DNA of 17,165 nt from Deltaproteobacteria bacterium (GTDB lineage: Bacteria > Desulfobacterota > Desulfobacteria > Desulfobacterales > JAABPS01): assembly GCA_019309685.1 (NCBI GenBank), contig JAFDFT010000018.1:1-17165 (forward strand), in the 5' to 3' direction. Positions 9,044 through 16,606 of the stretch are shown here, in pieces. A program made the translations under genes and the position numbers. Numbering within the stretch: the stretch's first letter is position 1; each line of letters opens with the position of its first letter. The notes below the pieces were generated by a model. It had not been told where the DNA came from and did not search any database. It saw only the letters and a program-made list of their open reading frames with translations.

Positions 9044-9516
9044 GCCTTATGGGGATTGTTTTTGCCGCTTATTTAGCCGCGGGCCGGTTGGGTGTGGTTG
9101 CGGTCTGTTTGGTTGCCGGTATTGAGCCTTACAAAATATTTCTTATGGTCATTTGTATTGATTTGTTTCAGGTACCCGTTTACGGAATTATTTTAGAAAA
9201 GTCTCAATGGCATAAAATTCTGCCCAAACGCCTTCAGAAGTGGATTCAGAATCGGTCGCGGAAAATTCAAAGCCGTATGGAAGCAAGTTCTTTATGGAAG
9301 CGGATATCCAGATATCAGCCTATGGCCGTTATGGTCGTATCGTTGCTGCCCCTTCGCGGGTTTGGTATTTTCTCCGCATGTATTCTTTCGTTTATGCTGA
9401 ATTTGAACCGGGTGTCTGCTACAATATTCATTATGTCCGGATCTTTTATTGGGACGATTTTATCTATCGTGGTGTTTTACTTTCCTGCGAGGTGGCTCGA
9501 TGCCTTATTTACCTAG
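9031..9516 (+). CDS. Small polytopic membrane protein, unknown function
   Basis: The start is the ATG at 9031, preceded by AGAGG five bases upstream; a GTG at 8989 is in frame but lacks such a site. The 161-residue product has about four hydrophobic segments (roughly 7-29, 36-55, 98-120 and 128-150). A very basic loop separates the second and third (about 56-95, rich in Lys and Arg), so this loop is expected on the cytoplasmic side. Size and layout loosely recall the small multidrug export family, but no diagnostic motif was recognised, so the function is left open. It overlaps the radical SAM gene before it by 13 bases and the methyltransferase after it by 17 bases, so the three are probably one translational unit. 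Confidence 0.72.
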   Translation: MPVLSLMGIVFAAYLAAGRLGVVAVCLVAGIEPYKIFLMVICIDLFQVPVYGIILEKSQWHKILPKRLQKWIQNRSRKIQSRMEASSLWKRISRYQPMAVMVVSLLPLRGFGIFSACILSFMLNLNRVSATIFIMSGSFIGTILSIVVFYFPARWLDALFT

Positions 9517-10162
9517 GATTCCAGAAGGACAGGAGGTTGATGAGAATGCCCTGAATGTTTTTTCAAGGGTGGCAAGATGGGGCGGATTCGCAGCAGCAAA
9601 GCGGATTCAAAAAATTCTTGGTTCGCACCTTTCAACCGATATGACTGTGCTTGACGTTGGAACAGGTCCCGCATCAATTCCACTATATTTAAAACGATTT
9701 TTTCCAACTGTCGGTTTTACAGGCATTGACATATCTGTCAGCATGCTGGAAAAGGCAAAAGAAAATAGAAAAATTTTAGATGAGAAAATTGGCCTACTTG
9801 CAAGCGATGGTGAATTATTGCCCTTTCGCCCAAACTCAATAGATGTGGTCACATCGTTTTTTGTACTGCATCATATAGACAGCCCTGGTCGTCTGCTAAA
9901 TGAGATTGACCGCGTGCTTAAACCCAATGGTGTGTTTTTGTCCATTGATTTCAGACGGGACATGCCCAGGCTGCTTTTTCATACACTCAACACCTTATGG
10001 CAAAGTATATTTTTTTTCAGCAGCGGCCGGTTTGGTATTCGAGACTCTATTCGAGCATCCTGGAGTTCTGTTGAAATAGATAGTATTTTGGTGCAAAATA
10101 ATTTAAACGGGTTTAAAATACATGTTAATCCGATGGAGTTGTGGATATATAGGGGATTATAA
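9500..10162 (+). CDS. Class I SAM-dependent methyltransferase (UbiE/Methyltransf_11-like)
   Basis: The chosen ATG at 9500 follows a GAGGTGG ribosome-binding site; an upstream TTG at 9449 lies deep in the previous gene. The 220-residue product has motif I VLDVGTGPAS (about residues 50-59), FTGIDIS, the motif SFFVLHHID, and LKPNGVFLSIDF. This is the Methyltransf_11 fold used for small molecules such as quinones and lipids. There is no zinc knuckle, unlike the methyltransferase at 338-1213, so the two are not close paralogues. It is the last gene of an overlapping trio with a B12 radical SAM enzyme and a small membrane protein, so all three likely act on the same substrate. The downstream neighbour is a 125-base palindromic repeat. 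Confidence 0.85.
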   Translation: MPYLPRIPEGQEVDENALNVFSRVARWGGFAAAKRIQKILGSHLSTDMTVLDVGTGPASIPLYLKRFFPTVGFTGIDISVSMLEKAKENRKILDEKIGLLASDGELLPFRPNSIDVVTSFFVLHHIDSPGRLLNEIDRVLKPNGVFLSIDFRRDMPRLLFHTLNTLWQSIFFFSSGRFGIRDSIRASWSSVEIDSILVQNNLNGFKIHVNPMELWIYRGL

Positions 10163-10164
10163 GA

Positions 10165-10289
10165 GATGGCTTCGTAAAAAGCCCAATTTCTGTGTTGCGT
10201 TGCATCCTGAGTTCATTCGACGTACGATAAGTACAGCCTCATTCCTCAGGATTTACGCGCCTTGAACTTGAACTTTTTACTTTGCCATC
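10165..10289. repeat. 125-bp imperfect palindromic intergenic repeat (MITE/REP-like)
   Basis: The left end GATGGC (10165-10170) and right end GCCATC (10284-10289) are inverted copies. Paired inward are GTAAAAAG (10174-10181) with CTTTTTAC (10273-10280) and ATCCTGAG (10204-10211) with CTCAGGAT (10245-10252). The centre is near a GTAC-type palindrome. The terminal block resembles palindromic repeats I recall as common in Desulfobacterales genomes; that recollection is unverified. It separates the methyltransferase from the LolA-like gene and could form a long RNA hairpin acting as a processing or attenuation site. Confidence 0.7.
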
Positions 10290-10363
10290 ACATTTAACTT
10301 TTCCCGAGACAATAAAAGGAAAGCACTAAAGAGATTTATCTGATACACTTTTGTGATTAACTT

Positions 10364-11038
10364 ATGAAAAAAGACATATTTGCATATTTATTTGTATTCG
10401 TTTTTGCTTTTTTATTTTTTCAGCCTGCTAACGTACAAGCAGAAAAAGAGATGATGCGGCCGCTCAGCCAGACGGAAAGGGAGGGTCTGCTGAGCCGGTT
10501 GAAAAGTATTCAGGCGGGGATCAAAACTTTTGAGGCTGATTTTATAGAAGATAGAACTATTAAAGCATTACCGTCACCGCTTACCTATGAAGGAACGCTT
10601 TATTATGACCGGGGCAATCTATTTTTTATGAAATATGTCCGCCCGGTTCATTATATTTTACGTGTCAAAGGGACAGAGGTTATTATCTACGTTGTCGGTA
10701 GCCGCACAGCAGATAGTGCCGATATGTCGGGTGCTAAAGGTGGAGCCGGGCATACAGACATTTTTAACTGGGATCCGAGTAGTTTTCATGGGCAGATATA
10801 TTCCGATGCCGATGGCTTCTGGCTTAAAGAGTCCGCTCAAAAACCAGGTGCGCCAAAGCTGAATATTCTTTTGGATAAAAAAACTCTTTTGGTCAAACAC
10901 TTTAGCATCATTGGGGAAAACGGCGATACGACAAAAATTACTTTTTCAGATAAAAAGATAAATCAGGCCTTGCCGTCTGAAGTGCTAAATTATTCCTTAC
11001 CGAAAGGGACGAAACTAAATCGGTTAAGCCCGCCATGA
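10364..11038 (+). CDS. LolA-like periplasmic lipid/lipoprotein carrier
   Basis: The 224-residue protein has a signal peptide (basic start, hydrophobic residues 5-20, likely cleavage after VQA at residue 26), so it is periplasmic. The mature part follows the LolA pattern: an amphipathic helix with SRLKSIQAGIKTFEADFIED, then beta strands YEGTLYYDRGNLFFMKYVRP, and a late DKKTLLVKHFSI segment. LolA-fold proteins carry acylated molecules between the inner and outer membrane in a hydrophobic barrel. LolA-like genes are also typical of aryl-polyene loci. Its stop overlaps the ketosynthase start (ATGA), which is strong evidence for a shared job in this locus rather than general lipoprotein sorting. 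The upstream ribosome-binding site is weak. Confidence 0.82.
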   Translation: MKKDIFAYLFVFVFAFLFFQPANVQAEKEMMRPLSQTEREGLLSRLKSIQAGIKTFEADFIEDRTIKALPSPLTYEGTLYYDRGNLFFMKYVRPVHYILRVKGTEVIIYVVGSRTADSADMSGAKGGAGHTDIFNWDPSSFHGQIYSDADGFWLKESAQKPGAPKLNILLDKKTLLVKHFSIIGENGDTTKITFSDKKINQALPSEVLNYSLPKGTKLNRLSPP

Positions 11039-13431
11039 GTGATCAAGTCCGTATGAAATCAGCATCCGTTAGAATTACCGGCCTGGGAGCAGTCACCCCA
11101 TATGGGGACTCGGTTGGGCATTTTTGGGAATCCATTCTTGCGGGAAAGGATGCTTTTACACCCATCAGCCTTTTTTCGGTAAAAAACCACCGAACCCGGA
11201 TAGCCGCTGAAATAAGAAAGAAGCATTTTTATAAACCATCCCGAGTTGAAGATGAAATCCTGTCAAGAGCCGATTCTATAGCATTGGCTGCTGCTGCTGA
11301 AGCGCTGAATCATGCCTGCCTATTGGAGCCGGAAACAAACAGCGTTCTTTATCCGCACCGAACAGGGATTATTGTGGGAACGGCAGCAGGCGGAATCCTT
11401 GGGTTAGAGCAGTTTTTCAGAAAACGCCACACAAAACAGATTGTTGATTCTGCTCAATCCTTATTATCATCTTTTTGTCTCTCTTCCATAGCAACGAATA
11501 TTGCACGTGAGTTTTCAATTGCAGGGCAAAGGATGACAATTGCGACGGTATGCTCATCCAGCGGACTTGCTCTGGCTGCGGCAAAAGAAATCATCGAAGC
11601 AGGGGAGTTGGATTATGTCCTTGTTGTAGGAGCTGAAACATTATCTGAAGTGACACACGCAGGATTTAATATTTTGCGATCCGTGGCATCACAATACTGC
11701 CAACCGTTTGACGCGAATCGAAAGGGCCTCATACTTGGAGAAGGCGCAGGTGCAATCGTATTGGAAAGAATGGATATAGATAATAGAAGTAAAGTTCCCT
11801 CTATTGCATATTTTAATGGATACGGGCTTATCACAGATCTTCATCATTTTACTGCGCCTCATCCCGAAGGTAAAGCCATCTCGGAAACAATTAATATGGC
11901 GCTGACAGACGCTGCGGTTACACCTGTTGAAATAGACTATGTGAACGCCCATGGCACAGGGACAGTGTTAAATGATATCGCGGAAACAAAAGGTCTGAAA
12001 AAATCATTCGGCTCTCACGCAAAAAAAATATCCATATCATCCATTAAATCGATGATCGGCCATACAATGGGCGCTGCAAGTGTCTTTGAGGCAATTGCGA
12101 CTGCAATGAGCCTGAATCTCGATTTAGTGCCGCCCACCGCACATCTCACGGCTCCTGATCCGGAATGCGATCTGGATTATACCCCATTGGTATCAAAAAA
12201 AAGAAACCTCAGAAGTGCAATATCTAATTCCTTTGCTTTTGGGGGAAGTAATATCTCGCTTGTTTTTCAGAAAGATCCAGACGGCAATTTGAGTGATCAA
12301 AGCACTGCTGAGACTGGTACCATTCCTGTGATTACGGGTATAGGTGTTGTGACGCCTCTTGGGATTGGGCGGGAAGCATTTGTGAAGTCCATAGAAAATA
12401 AAACAAGCGGCATTGTATCCTTGAAACCACTGGGAGATGAATGGGAGGTATTTTCAGGCGGACTGGTGGATATGGAGCCTGTTCGGGAGAAAATACCAGT
12501 GAAAGTGCGGCGTCGTTTGAACAAACAGGGGGCGTTTCTTTTTGTTTCTATGAATGAAGCAATACAAGACGCAGGGCTTAGCCCGCAAATGGACGATCAA
12601 AACGCTTATGTGTATGGTTCAGCGTTCGGATGTTCACAAAATGTTCATCGTTTTTATACCCAGCTCCTTGAAGATGGCCCGAAATATACATCTCCGCAGG
12701 AGTTTGGCTTCTCTGTTACAAACGCACCGCCATCCCTGGTATCTCAAATGATGGGTCAAAAAGGCCCCATATGGGTCGTGGTTGCGGACGAAGCTTCCTG
12801 GGATATCGGCCTTCACTACGGTGCAATGCTTATACAAAAAGGTAAAGTGAACCGCGTCATCGTAAGCGCCGCTGAAGAGGTAAGCAGTTCTGTACTGGCC
12901 ATCCACCATGAACTCGGTATGCTAAAAAAAAGAACAGGCAACGGGCTGGTACTTGGTGAGGGTGCAGTGAGTATGGTGCTGGAGTCAGACCATTCAGCTA
13001 TTAAGCGTGGTGCTAAGGTTTACGGCGCGTTAATTGGATGGAATACACAGAACGATATTTCATGCGGCGCGCAGAATTATTCAGAAAAAGGAGATTACCT
13101 TGTTAAGGCTGTTTCTCATTGCTTAAAGAATGTTGAAAACAAGGATTCCGGTATATTGTGCCTGAGCCCGGAAAATGGGATGCAGGGTGTTGAAACTGCA
13201 TTGAATCAAACGGTTGAAGGCTTAAAGAATATAGTGGGCCAAGAGTTTCAAAAAACCTGTTTTAAAAAGAAAGTGGGTGAGTCCGGTGTTTCAGGGGGAA
13301 TGGGGCTCGCTGCTGGATTGTTGAGTGATATGGTGCCGCCCGGATATGATATTCTCATTCTTACAAGCGCCAGAGGCGGGATGAATGCGGCGTCTCTTGT
13401 ACGGCTGGAAGTAAAATCAGCTTCGTCTTAA
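11035..13431 (+). CDS. Fused double beta-ketoacyl synthase: active KS plus degenerate CLF-like KS
   Basis: This 798-residue protein holds two tandem thiolase-fold ketosynthase domains. Domain 1 (about 11-413) has a complete Cys-His-His set: C173 in TVCSSSG, H306 in VNAHGTGT and H343 in IGHTMGAAS, with K338 in the usual place. Domain 2 (about 430-795) starts with a typical PVITGIGVVTPLG but lacks all three. The cysteine position aligns with E586 (VVADEASWD), the NAHGTGT loop reads CLSPENGMQG, and the GHTxGAA loop reads GESGVSGGMG. A short linker (about 414-429) joins them. This is the KS-chain length factor arrangement of type II polyketide synthases, here on one chain. It should condense malonyl units on an ACP such as the one at 6479. 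It overlaps the LolA-like stop by four bases (ATGA). Confidence 0.88.
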   Translation: MSDQVRMKSASVRITGLGAVTPYGDSVGHFWESILAGKDAFTPISLFSVKNHRTRIAAEIRKKHFYKPSRVEDEILSRADSIALAAAAEALNHACLLEPETNSVLYPHRTGIIVGTAAGGILGLEQFFRKRHTKQIVDSAQSLLSSFCLSSIATNIAREFSIAGQRMTIATVCSSSGLALAAAKEIIEAGELDYVLVVGAETLSEVTHAGFNILRSVASQYCQPFDANRKGLILGEGAGAIVLERMDIDNRSKVPSIAYFNGYGLITDLHHFTAPHPEGKAISETINMALTDAAVTPVEIDYVNAHGTGTVLNDIAETKGLKKSFGSHAKKISISSIKSMIGHTMGAASVFEAIATAMSLNLDLVPPTAHLTAPDPECDLDYTPLVSKKRNLRSAISNSFAFGGSNISLVFQKDPDGNLSDQSTAETGTIPVITGIGVVTPLGIGREAFVKSIENKTSGIVSLKPLGDEWEVFSGGLVDMEPVREKIPVKVRRRLNKQGAFLFVSMNEAIQDAGLSPQMDDQNAYVYGSAFGCSQNVHRFYTQLLEDGPKYTSPQEFGFSVTNAPPSLVSQMMGQKGPIWVVVADEASWDIGLHYGAMLIQKGKVNRVIVSAAEEVSSSVLAIHHELGMLKKRTGNGLVLGEGAVSMVLESDHSAIKRGAKVYGALIGWNTQNDISCGAQNYSEKGDYLVKAVSHCLKNVENKDSGILCLSPENGMQGVETALNQTVEGLKNIVGQEFQKTCFKKKVGESGVSGGMGLAAGLLSDMVPPGYDILILTSARGGMNAASLVRLEVKSASS

Positions 13432-13474
13432 AAAATATTATGATATTGAGCAAGTTTTAGGTATTAACATCTGA

Positions 13475-14861
13475 ATGCAACGTTCAACAGATATATATGA
13501 TACGATTATCATTGGGGGCGGACTTGCCGGGTTAAGTTGTGCCGCTTTGCTTGTAAAATCCGGTCAGAAAGTTGTGTTGCTGGAAAAAAACTGGCAGCTT
13601 GGAGGATATGCGACCAGCTATGAAGTAAAAGGTCACCGGTTTGATATTGCTATTCAGGCGATCGGCGGATGTGATCCAGATGGAGCCGTATACAGGCTTC
13701 TGGATACTTTAAATATTAAACATAAGGTTCGTTTTTTACAATGCGAGCCCGCAAGGATCTATTATTTTGATGAATCGAATACCCCCTGGGAGCAATCCGG
13801 ATTTCTGGAAAGTTTGATCCAGTCATTGTGCTCCCGGTTTCCTGATTATAAAAATGCCATTATTAAATGTTATGAAATGTTTTCAGGGATAATGACTGAA
13901 CTTGGCAGCATTGCTGCTCCTGATTCGTCAATGGCTGCTTTTGGATTTACAAAATCATATCCCCTGCTCGCTGCGTATGGTGATTATACAGTAAAGCAAT
14001 TTTTAGATGAACTCAATATGCCGGAAGCATTGCAGGACCTTATCACAGCACGTTCAGGGTATTGTATGCTCAAGCCGGACCAACTGTCCATGATCGGTTA
14101 TGCATGCACGGAAATGACATACAGTCTGGGTGCGTGGATGGTGGAAGGTGGTATTAAAAGTTTGGTAAACGCAATTGGGGAGTCAATTTTAGAAAATGGC
14201 GGCAGGATTGAAAAAAGAACAAAAGCGATTCGGATTCAAACGAAGGATGGTTGTGTGGATTCTGTTGCCACCCAGGACGGAAAAATGTTGACAGCTAAAC
14301 AGGTTGTTGTGGCGGCAGCGGTTGGACCCGCACTTGAAAAGTGGCTGGACAGCCCGCACCTGCTGTCTGATCGTTACCGGAAGAAATTAGCTGCCATGAA
14401 ACCGACAGGTTCATATTATATTGCGTATTACCGTACCCACACGGAAACGGTGAAAGGGCTGCGTCCCAATATAGAAGTGCGCTTTGATGAGACAAAAGAA
14501 ACGAATCCATGGGTATCAGGCGTTTACTATCTGATGATTCCTTCGCTTGTTGATTCTTCGGCGGCACCGCCAGACAGTCATTGTCTCTGTTTAAGCGTTC
14601 CCTGCCCACCAGGTGTTCAACTAAGCGCTGTGGACAGACGTGCATGCCGTACGTTTCTGGAAGCGCGGCAATCCTATGGGGTCCGCCTATGGATGGGCCC
14701 ATATACCGAAACAATCCGGAATCAAACGATTAAATATTAAAACACCCGTTCCAGGTCTTTACCTGGCAGGGCACTGGTCCATGCCGGGAGGCGGGATTCC
14801 GGGCGTGATGACGTCCGGACAACTTTGTGCACAAGCTATTTTGAATGACACTCTTAATTAG
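13475..14861 (+). pseudogene. CrtI/phytoene-desaturase-like FAD oxidoreductase, frameshifted
   Basis: The 5' frame (13475-14740) encodes the FAD-binding N-terminus IIIGGGLAGL with GxGxxG at residues 14-19, E37 at the end of the second strand, QLGGYATSYE, and a substrate domain typical of carotenoid desaturase/isomerase-like flavoenzymes. The diagnostic C-terminus lies in another frame (to 14861): NPMGSAYGW, then TPVPGLYLAGHW, then PGGGIPG. The true frame must switch between about 14624 and 14680. The stretch between the SVPCPPGVQ strand and the switch is shorter than I expect for the family, so a deletion may accompany the shift. Intact relatives are about 490-510 residues; joined, this would be about 460. 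Either the gene is broken or the assembly has an error. It follows the KS gene by 43 bases. A role in desaturating or isomerising the acyl product is inferred. Confidence 0.75.
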
Positions 14862-14863
14862 TA

Positions 14864-14894
14864 CCCATCTATTTATTCAATTCCAAAAGATGGG
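14864..14894. repeat. Inverted repeat between flavoenzyme and radical SAM genes
   Basis: A perfect seven-base inverted repeat, CCCATCT (14864-14870) and AGATGGG (14888-14894), flanks a 17-base AT-rich loop just after the flavoenzyme stop. No T-run follows, so it is not a standard intrinsic terminator. A second small hairpin, TCCCG/CGGGA, lies at 14935-14950. Function is unknown. Confidence 0.35.
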
Positions 14895-14937
14895 CAACTA
14901 AAGGTAGTTAAGTTTAGAAGTGAGCAATTTTTCGTCC

Positions 14938-14972
14938 CGCCACATCGGGATGGAAAAGGGCCATTTATGGAT
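14938..14972 (+). repeat. 35-bp repeated translation-initiation region, copy 1
   Basis: This stretch matches 16470-16504 at 29 of 35 positions without gaps. It starts with the shared CGCCACAT and ends with the identical 18 bases AAAGGGCCATTTATGGAT. The start codon of the radical SAM gene lies in the palindrome CCATTTATGG. See copy 2. Confidence 0.6.
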
Positions 14973-16331
14973 AAGCTTATGGATAAAAAGAAAAAAATAT
15001 TACTGGTATCTCCGGCAAGACAGCGCGATAAAAATGAAGATTTTGTGTTTAAAATGCCTTTTTTGAATCTTCCTTATCTGGCTGCCGTGACACCGGCTGA
15101 TTACGATGTTTCAATTGTCGATGAAGAACATGAACAGGTGGATTTTGAAGCGGGCGCGTCATTAGTAGCGCTCAGCGCCCAAACGCCAGTGGCACCGCGC
15201 GCGTATCAGATCGCGAAACAGTTTAAAATGCGCGGAACTCCTGTAGTGATGGGGGGCGTACACGTCTCAACACTACCTGATGAGGCATTGAAACATGTGG
15301 ATTCAGTAATTATTGGTGAAGGTGAGTTTGTATGGAAGGAAGTGCTTGAGGATTTTGAAAAAGGACATTTAAAGTCAGTGTATAAAAGCGGCACGGATTA
15401 TGATCTGGCTGGACTTTCCTGGCCCAGGCGTGATTTATTAAATCCAAAGTTTTACATTCCGCTGACCATGCTTGAGACAACCCGGGGATGTCCGCATAAA
15501 TGCGATTTTTGCGGTGTTTCCCGTTTTTTTGGTCACCATTATCGAAAACGTCCGCTTGAAGAAGTTGTCAATGAAATTCAGTCTATTTTCGGCAACGGGT
15601 TTCGGCACAGGTTTAATCACTATCTCTCCAAGCTCGGGATTGATCTACCTTATTTCATTGAGCGCAGACTGATTTATTTTATTGACAGTAATTTTGCGGC
15701 GGATCAGGCGTATACAAGAGAACTCATGAAAACTCTTGCCGAGCTTGATGTATTATGGTGGTGACATACAACGGTTGATATCGCAAATGATGAGGGCTTT
15801 CTAAGGCAGATGAAGGAGAGTGGATGTATTGCCGATAATATTGGTTTCGAATCCCTGTCCAGCGAAAACCTCAAGGCTATGCGCAAGTCCTTTGCGGGAA
15901 GTGTTGATTATTCGGAAGCGATCAAAAAAATACACGCGAACGGCATTGGTATTATGGGTACTTTTGTGGTTGGATTTGATGGAGAAGACGCCTCGATCTT
16001 TAATGCCATATATGATTTTGTCATGGAAAATCGGCTGGACTGGGCCCTGGTGTTTATCCGAACTCCTTATCCGGGAACCATGCTGTTTGAAACATTGGAA
16101 AAAGAAGACCGCATTTTAACCAGAGAATGGGAAAAATATGACACCTTAAATTGTGTGTTTGAACCTATTGGAATGACTCCTCTGGAATTGGAAAATGGGC
16201 TTAGAAAGATTTGGAAGGACGTTTTTTCTCTTAAATCCATTTACCACCGAATTCTTCGTCGTCCAAGGGTACACCCCATGTTTTATTTGGGCATGAACAT
16301 GCAGTTTCACTGGATGACGCGAAATTGGTAA
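14967..16331 (+). CDS. Cobalamin-binding-domain radical SAM protein, paralogue B, with in-frame TGA
   Basis: One frame stays open for 454 codons apart from a TGA at codon 266 (15762-15764); an ATG at 15810 in the same frame is only an internal methionine. The N-terminus is a B12-binding domain (KKILLVSP, MPFLNLPYLAA, VVMGGVHVS). The radical SAM motif is TRGCPHKCDFC with C175, C179 and C182. After the TGA the barrel continues with HTTVDIANDEGFLRQMKESG, IGFESL and TPYPGTMLFE. Length and block order match paralogue A (7676-9043), with shared GGVHVS, VYKS and PGTxLFE blocks. The frame is otherwise undamaged, so this is either a very recent nonsense mutation, a sequencing error, or a selenocysteine codon. 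Without recoding the product stops in mid-barrel at 265 residues and should be inactive. Confidence 0.78.
15762..15764 (+). other. In-frame TGA: premature stop or candidate selenocysteine codon
   Basis: The TGA lies between LWW and HTTVDIA. Aligned to paralogue A the position is the glycine in KWMGFSNLS. In HpnJ-like B12 radical SAM enzymes I recall a cysteine in about this place (W-S-C pattern), so a Cys-to-Sec exchange is conceivable. Downstream, UAUC-GCAAAU-GAUG (15779-15792) can form a four-pair stem whose loop begins with G, about 18 bases after the TGA, roughly where a bacterial SECIS loop would be. The stem is weak and includes a G-U pair, so it is poor support. Confidence 0.35.
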
Positions 16332-16375
16332 GTTTGAGCTAGTAAAATATTATTCAATTATATATCGATGTTTCA

Positions 16376-16460
16376 GTCATTCCGAGTACAGCGAAGCAAT
16401 TTCACATCAGTTTAAAAATCAAGGGATTGCTTCGGCTTCCTTCATCAGCCTCGCAATGAC
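16376..16460. repeat. 85-bp REP-like palindrome
   Basis: The outer arms GTCATTCCGAG (16376-16386) and CTCGCAATGAC (16450-16460) pair at 10 of 11 positions. The inner arms CGAAGCAAT (16392-16400) and ATTGCTTCG (16426-16434) pair perfectly. The pattern of a GTCATTGCGAG end with a GAAGCAAT core is a widespread intergenic repeat type seen in many bacterial genomes. It fills most of the gap after the radical SAM gene and could end or process the transcript as a hairpin. Confidence 0.75.
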
Positions 16461-16469
16461 AGCGAAAAA

Positions 16470-16504
16470 CGCCACATTGATAGCGGAAAGGGCCATTTAT
16501 GGAT
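16470..16504 (+). repeat. 35-bp repeated translation-initiation region, copy 2
   Basis: This is the second copy of the segment at 14938-14972 (29 of 35 identical; last 18 bases identical). Again the shared part ends a few bases after a start codon placed inside CCATTTATGG, here the start of the 35-residue ORF at 16499. Confidence 0.6.
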
Positions 16505-16606
16505 GGAGATCAATTTGGGGTTGACACTAAGTATTACATCGATAGAATTGAAGCAATTGTAGATATTTTTTCGAAGGCGCAAGCATGGTACGGAGAGACC
16601 AAATGA
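16499..16606 (+). CDS. Small protein, 35 residues, unknown
   Basis: The ORF begins MDGDQFGVD and ends WYGETK. It is acidic and probably helical in its second half (DRIEAIVDIFSKAQAW). Its stop codon overlaps the next start as ATGA (16603-16606), and the downstream ribosome-binding site GGAGA lies within it. This is the arrangement expected for a translated, coupled small gene. Its start lies in the 35-base repeated initiation region. No family was recognised. It may be a leader peptide or a small partner of the following protein. Confidence 0.5.
   Translation: MDGDQFGVDTKYYIDRIEAIVDIFSKAQAWYGETK

Noticed and set aside
14295..14714. Minus-strand ORF of 139 codons in the flavoenzyme region
   Set aside because: It is antisense to the frameshifted CrtI-like gene, whose two plus-strand frames carry clear family motifs.
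15762..15764. TGA read as tryptophan under an alternative code
   Set aside because: TGA ends several genes in normal positions (for example 338-340 on the minus strand and 11036-11038), and TGG is used for tryptophan throughout.
15810..16331. Independent gene starting at ATG 15810
   Set aside because: It is in the same frame as the upstream radical SAM ORF, begins in the middle of a conserved barrel segment, and is better read as the continuation after the TGA.
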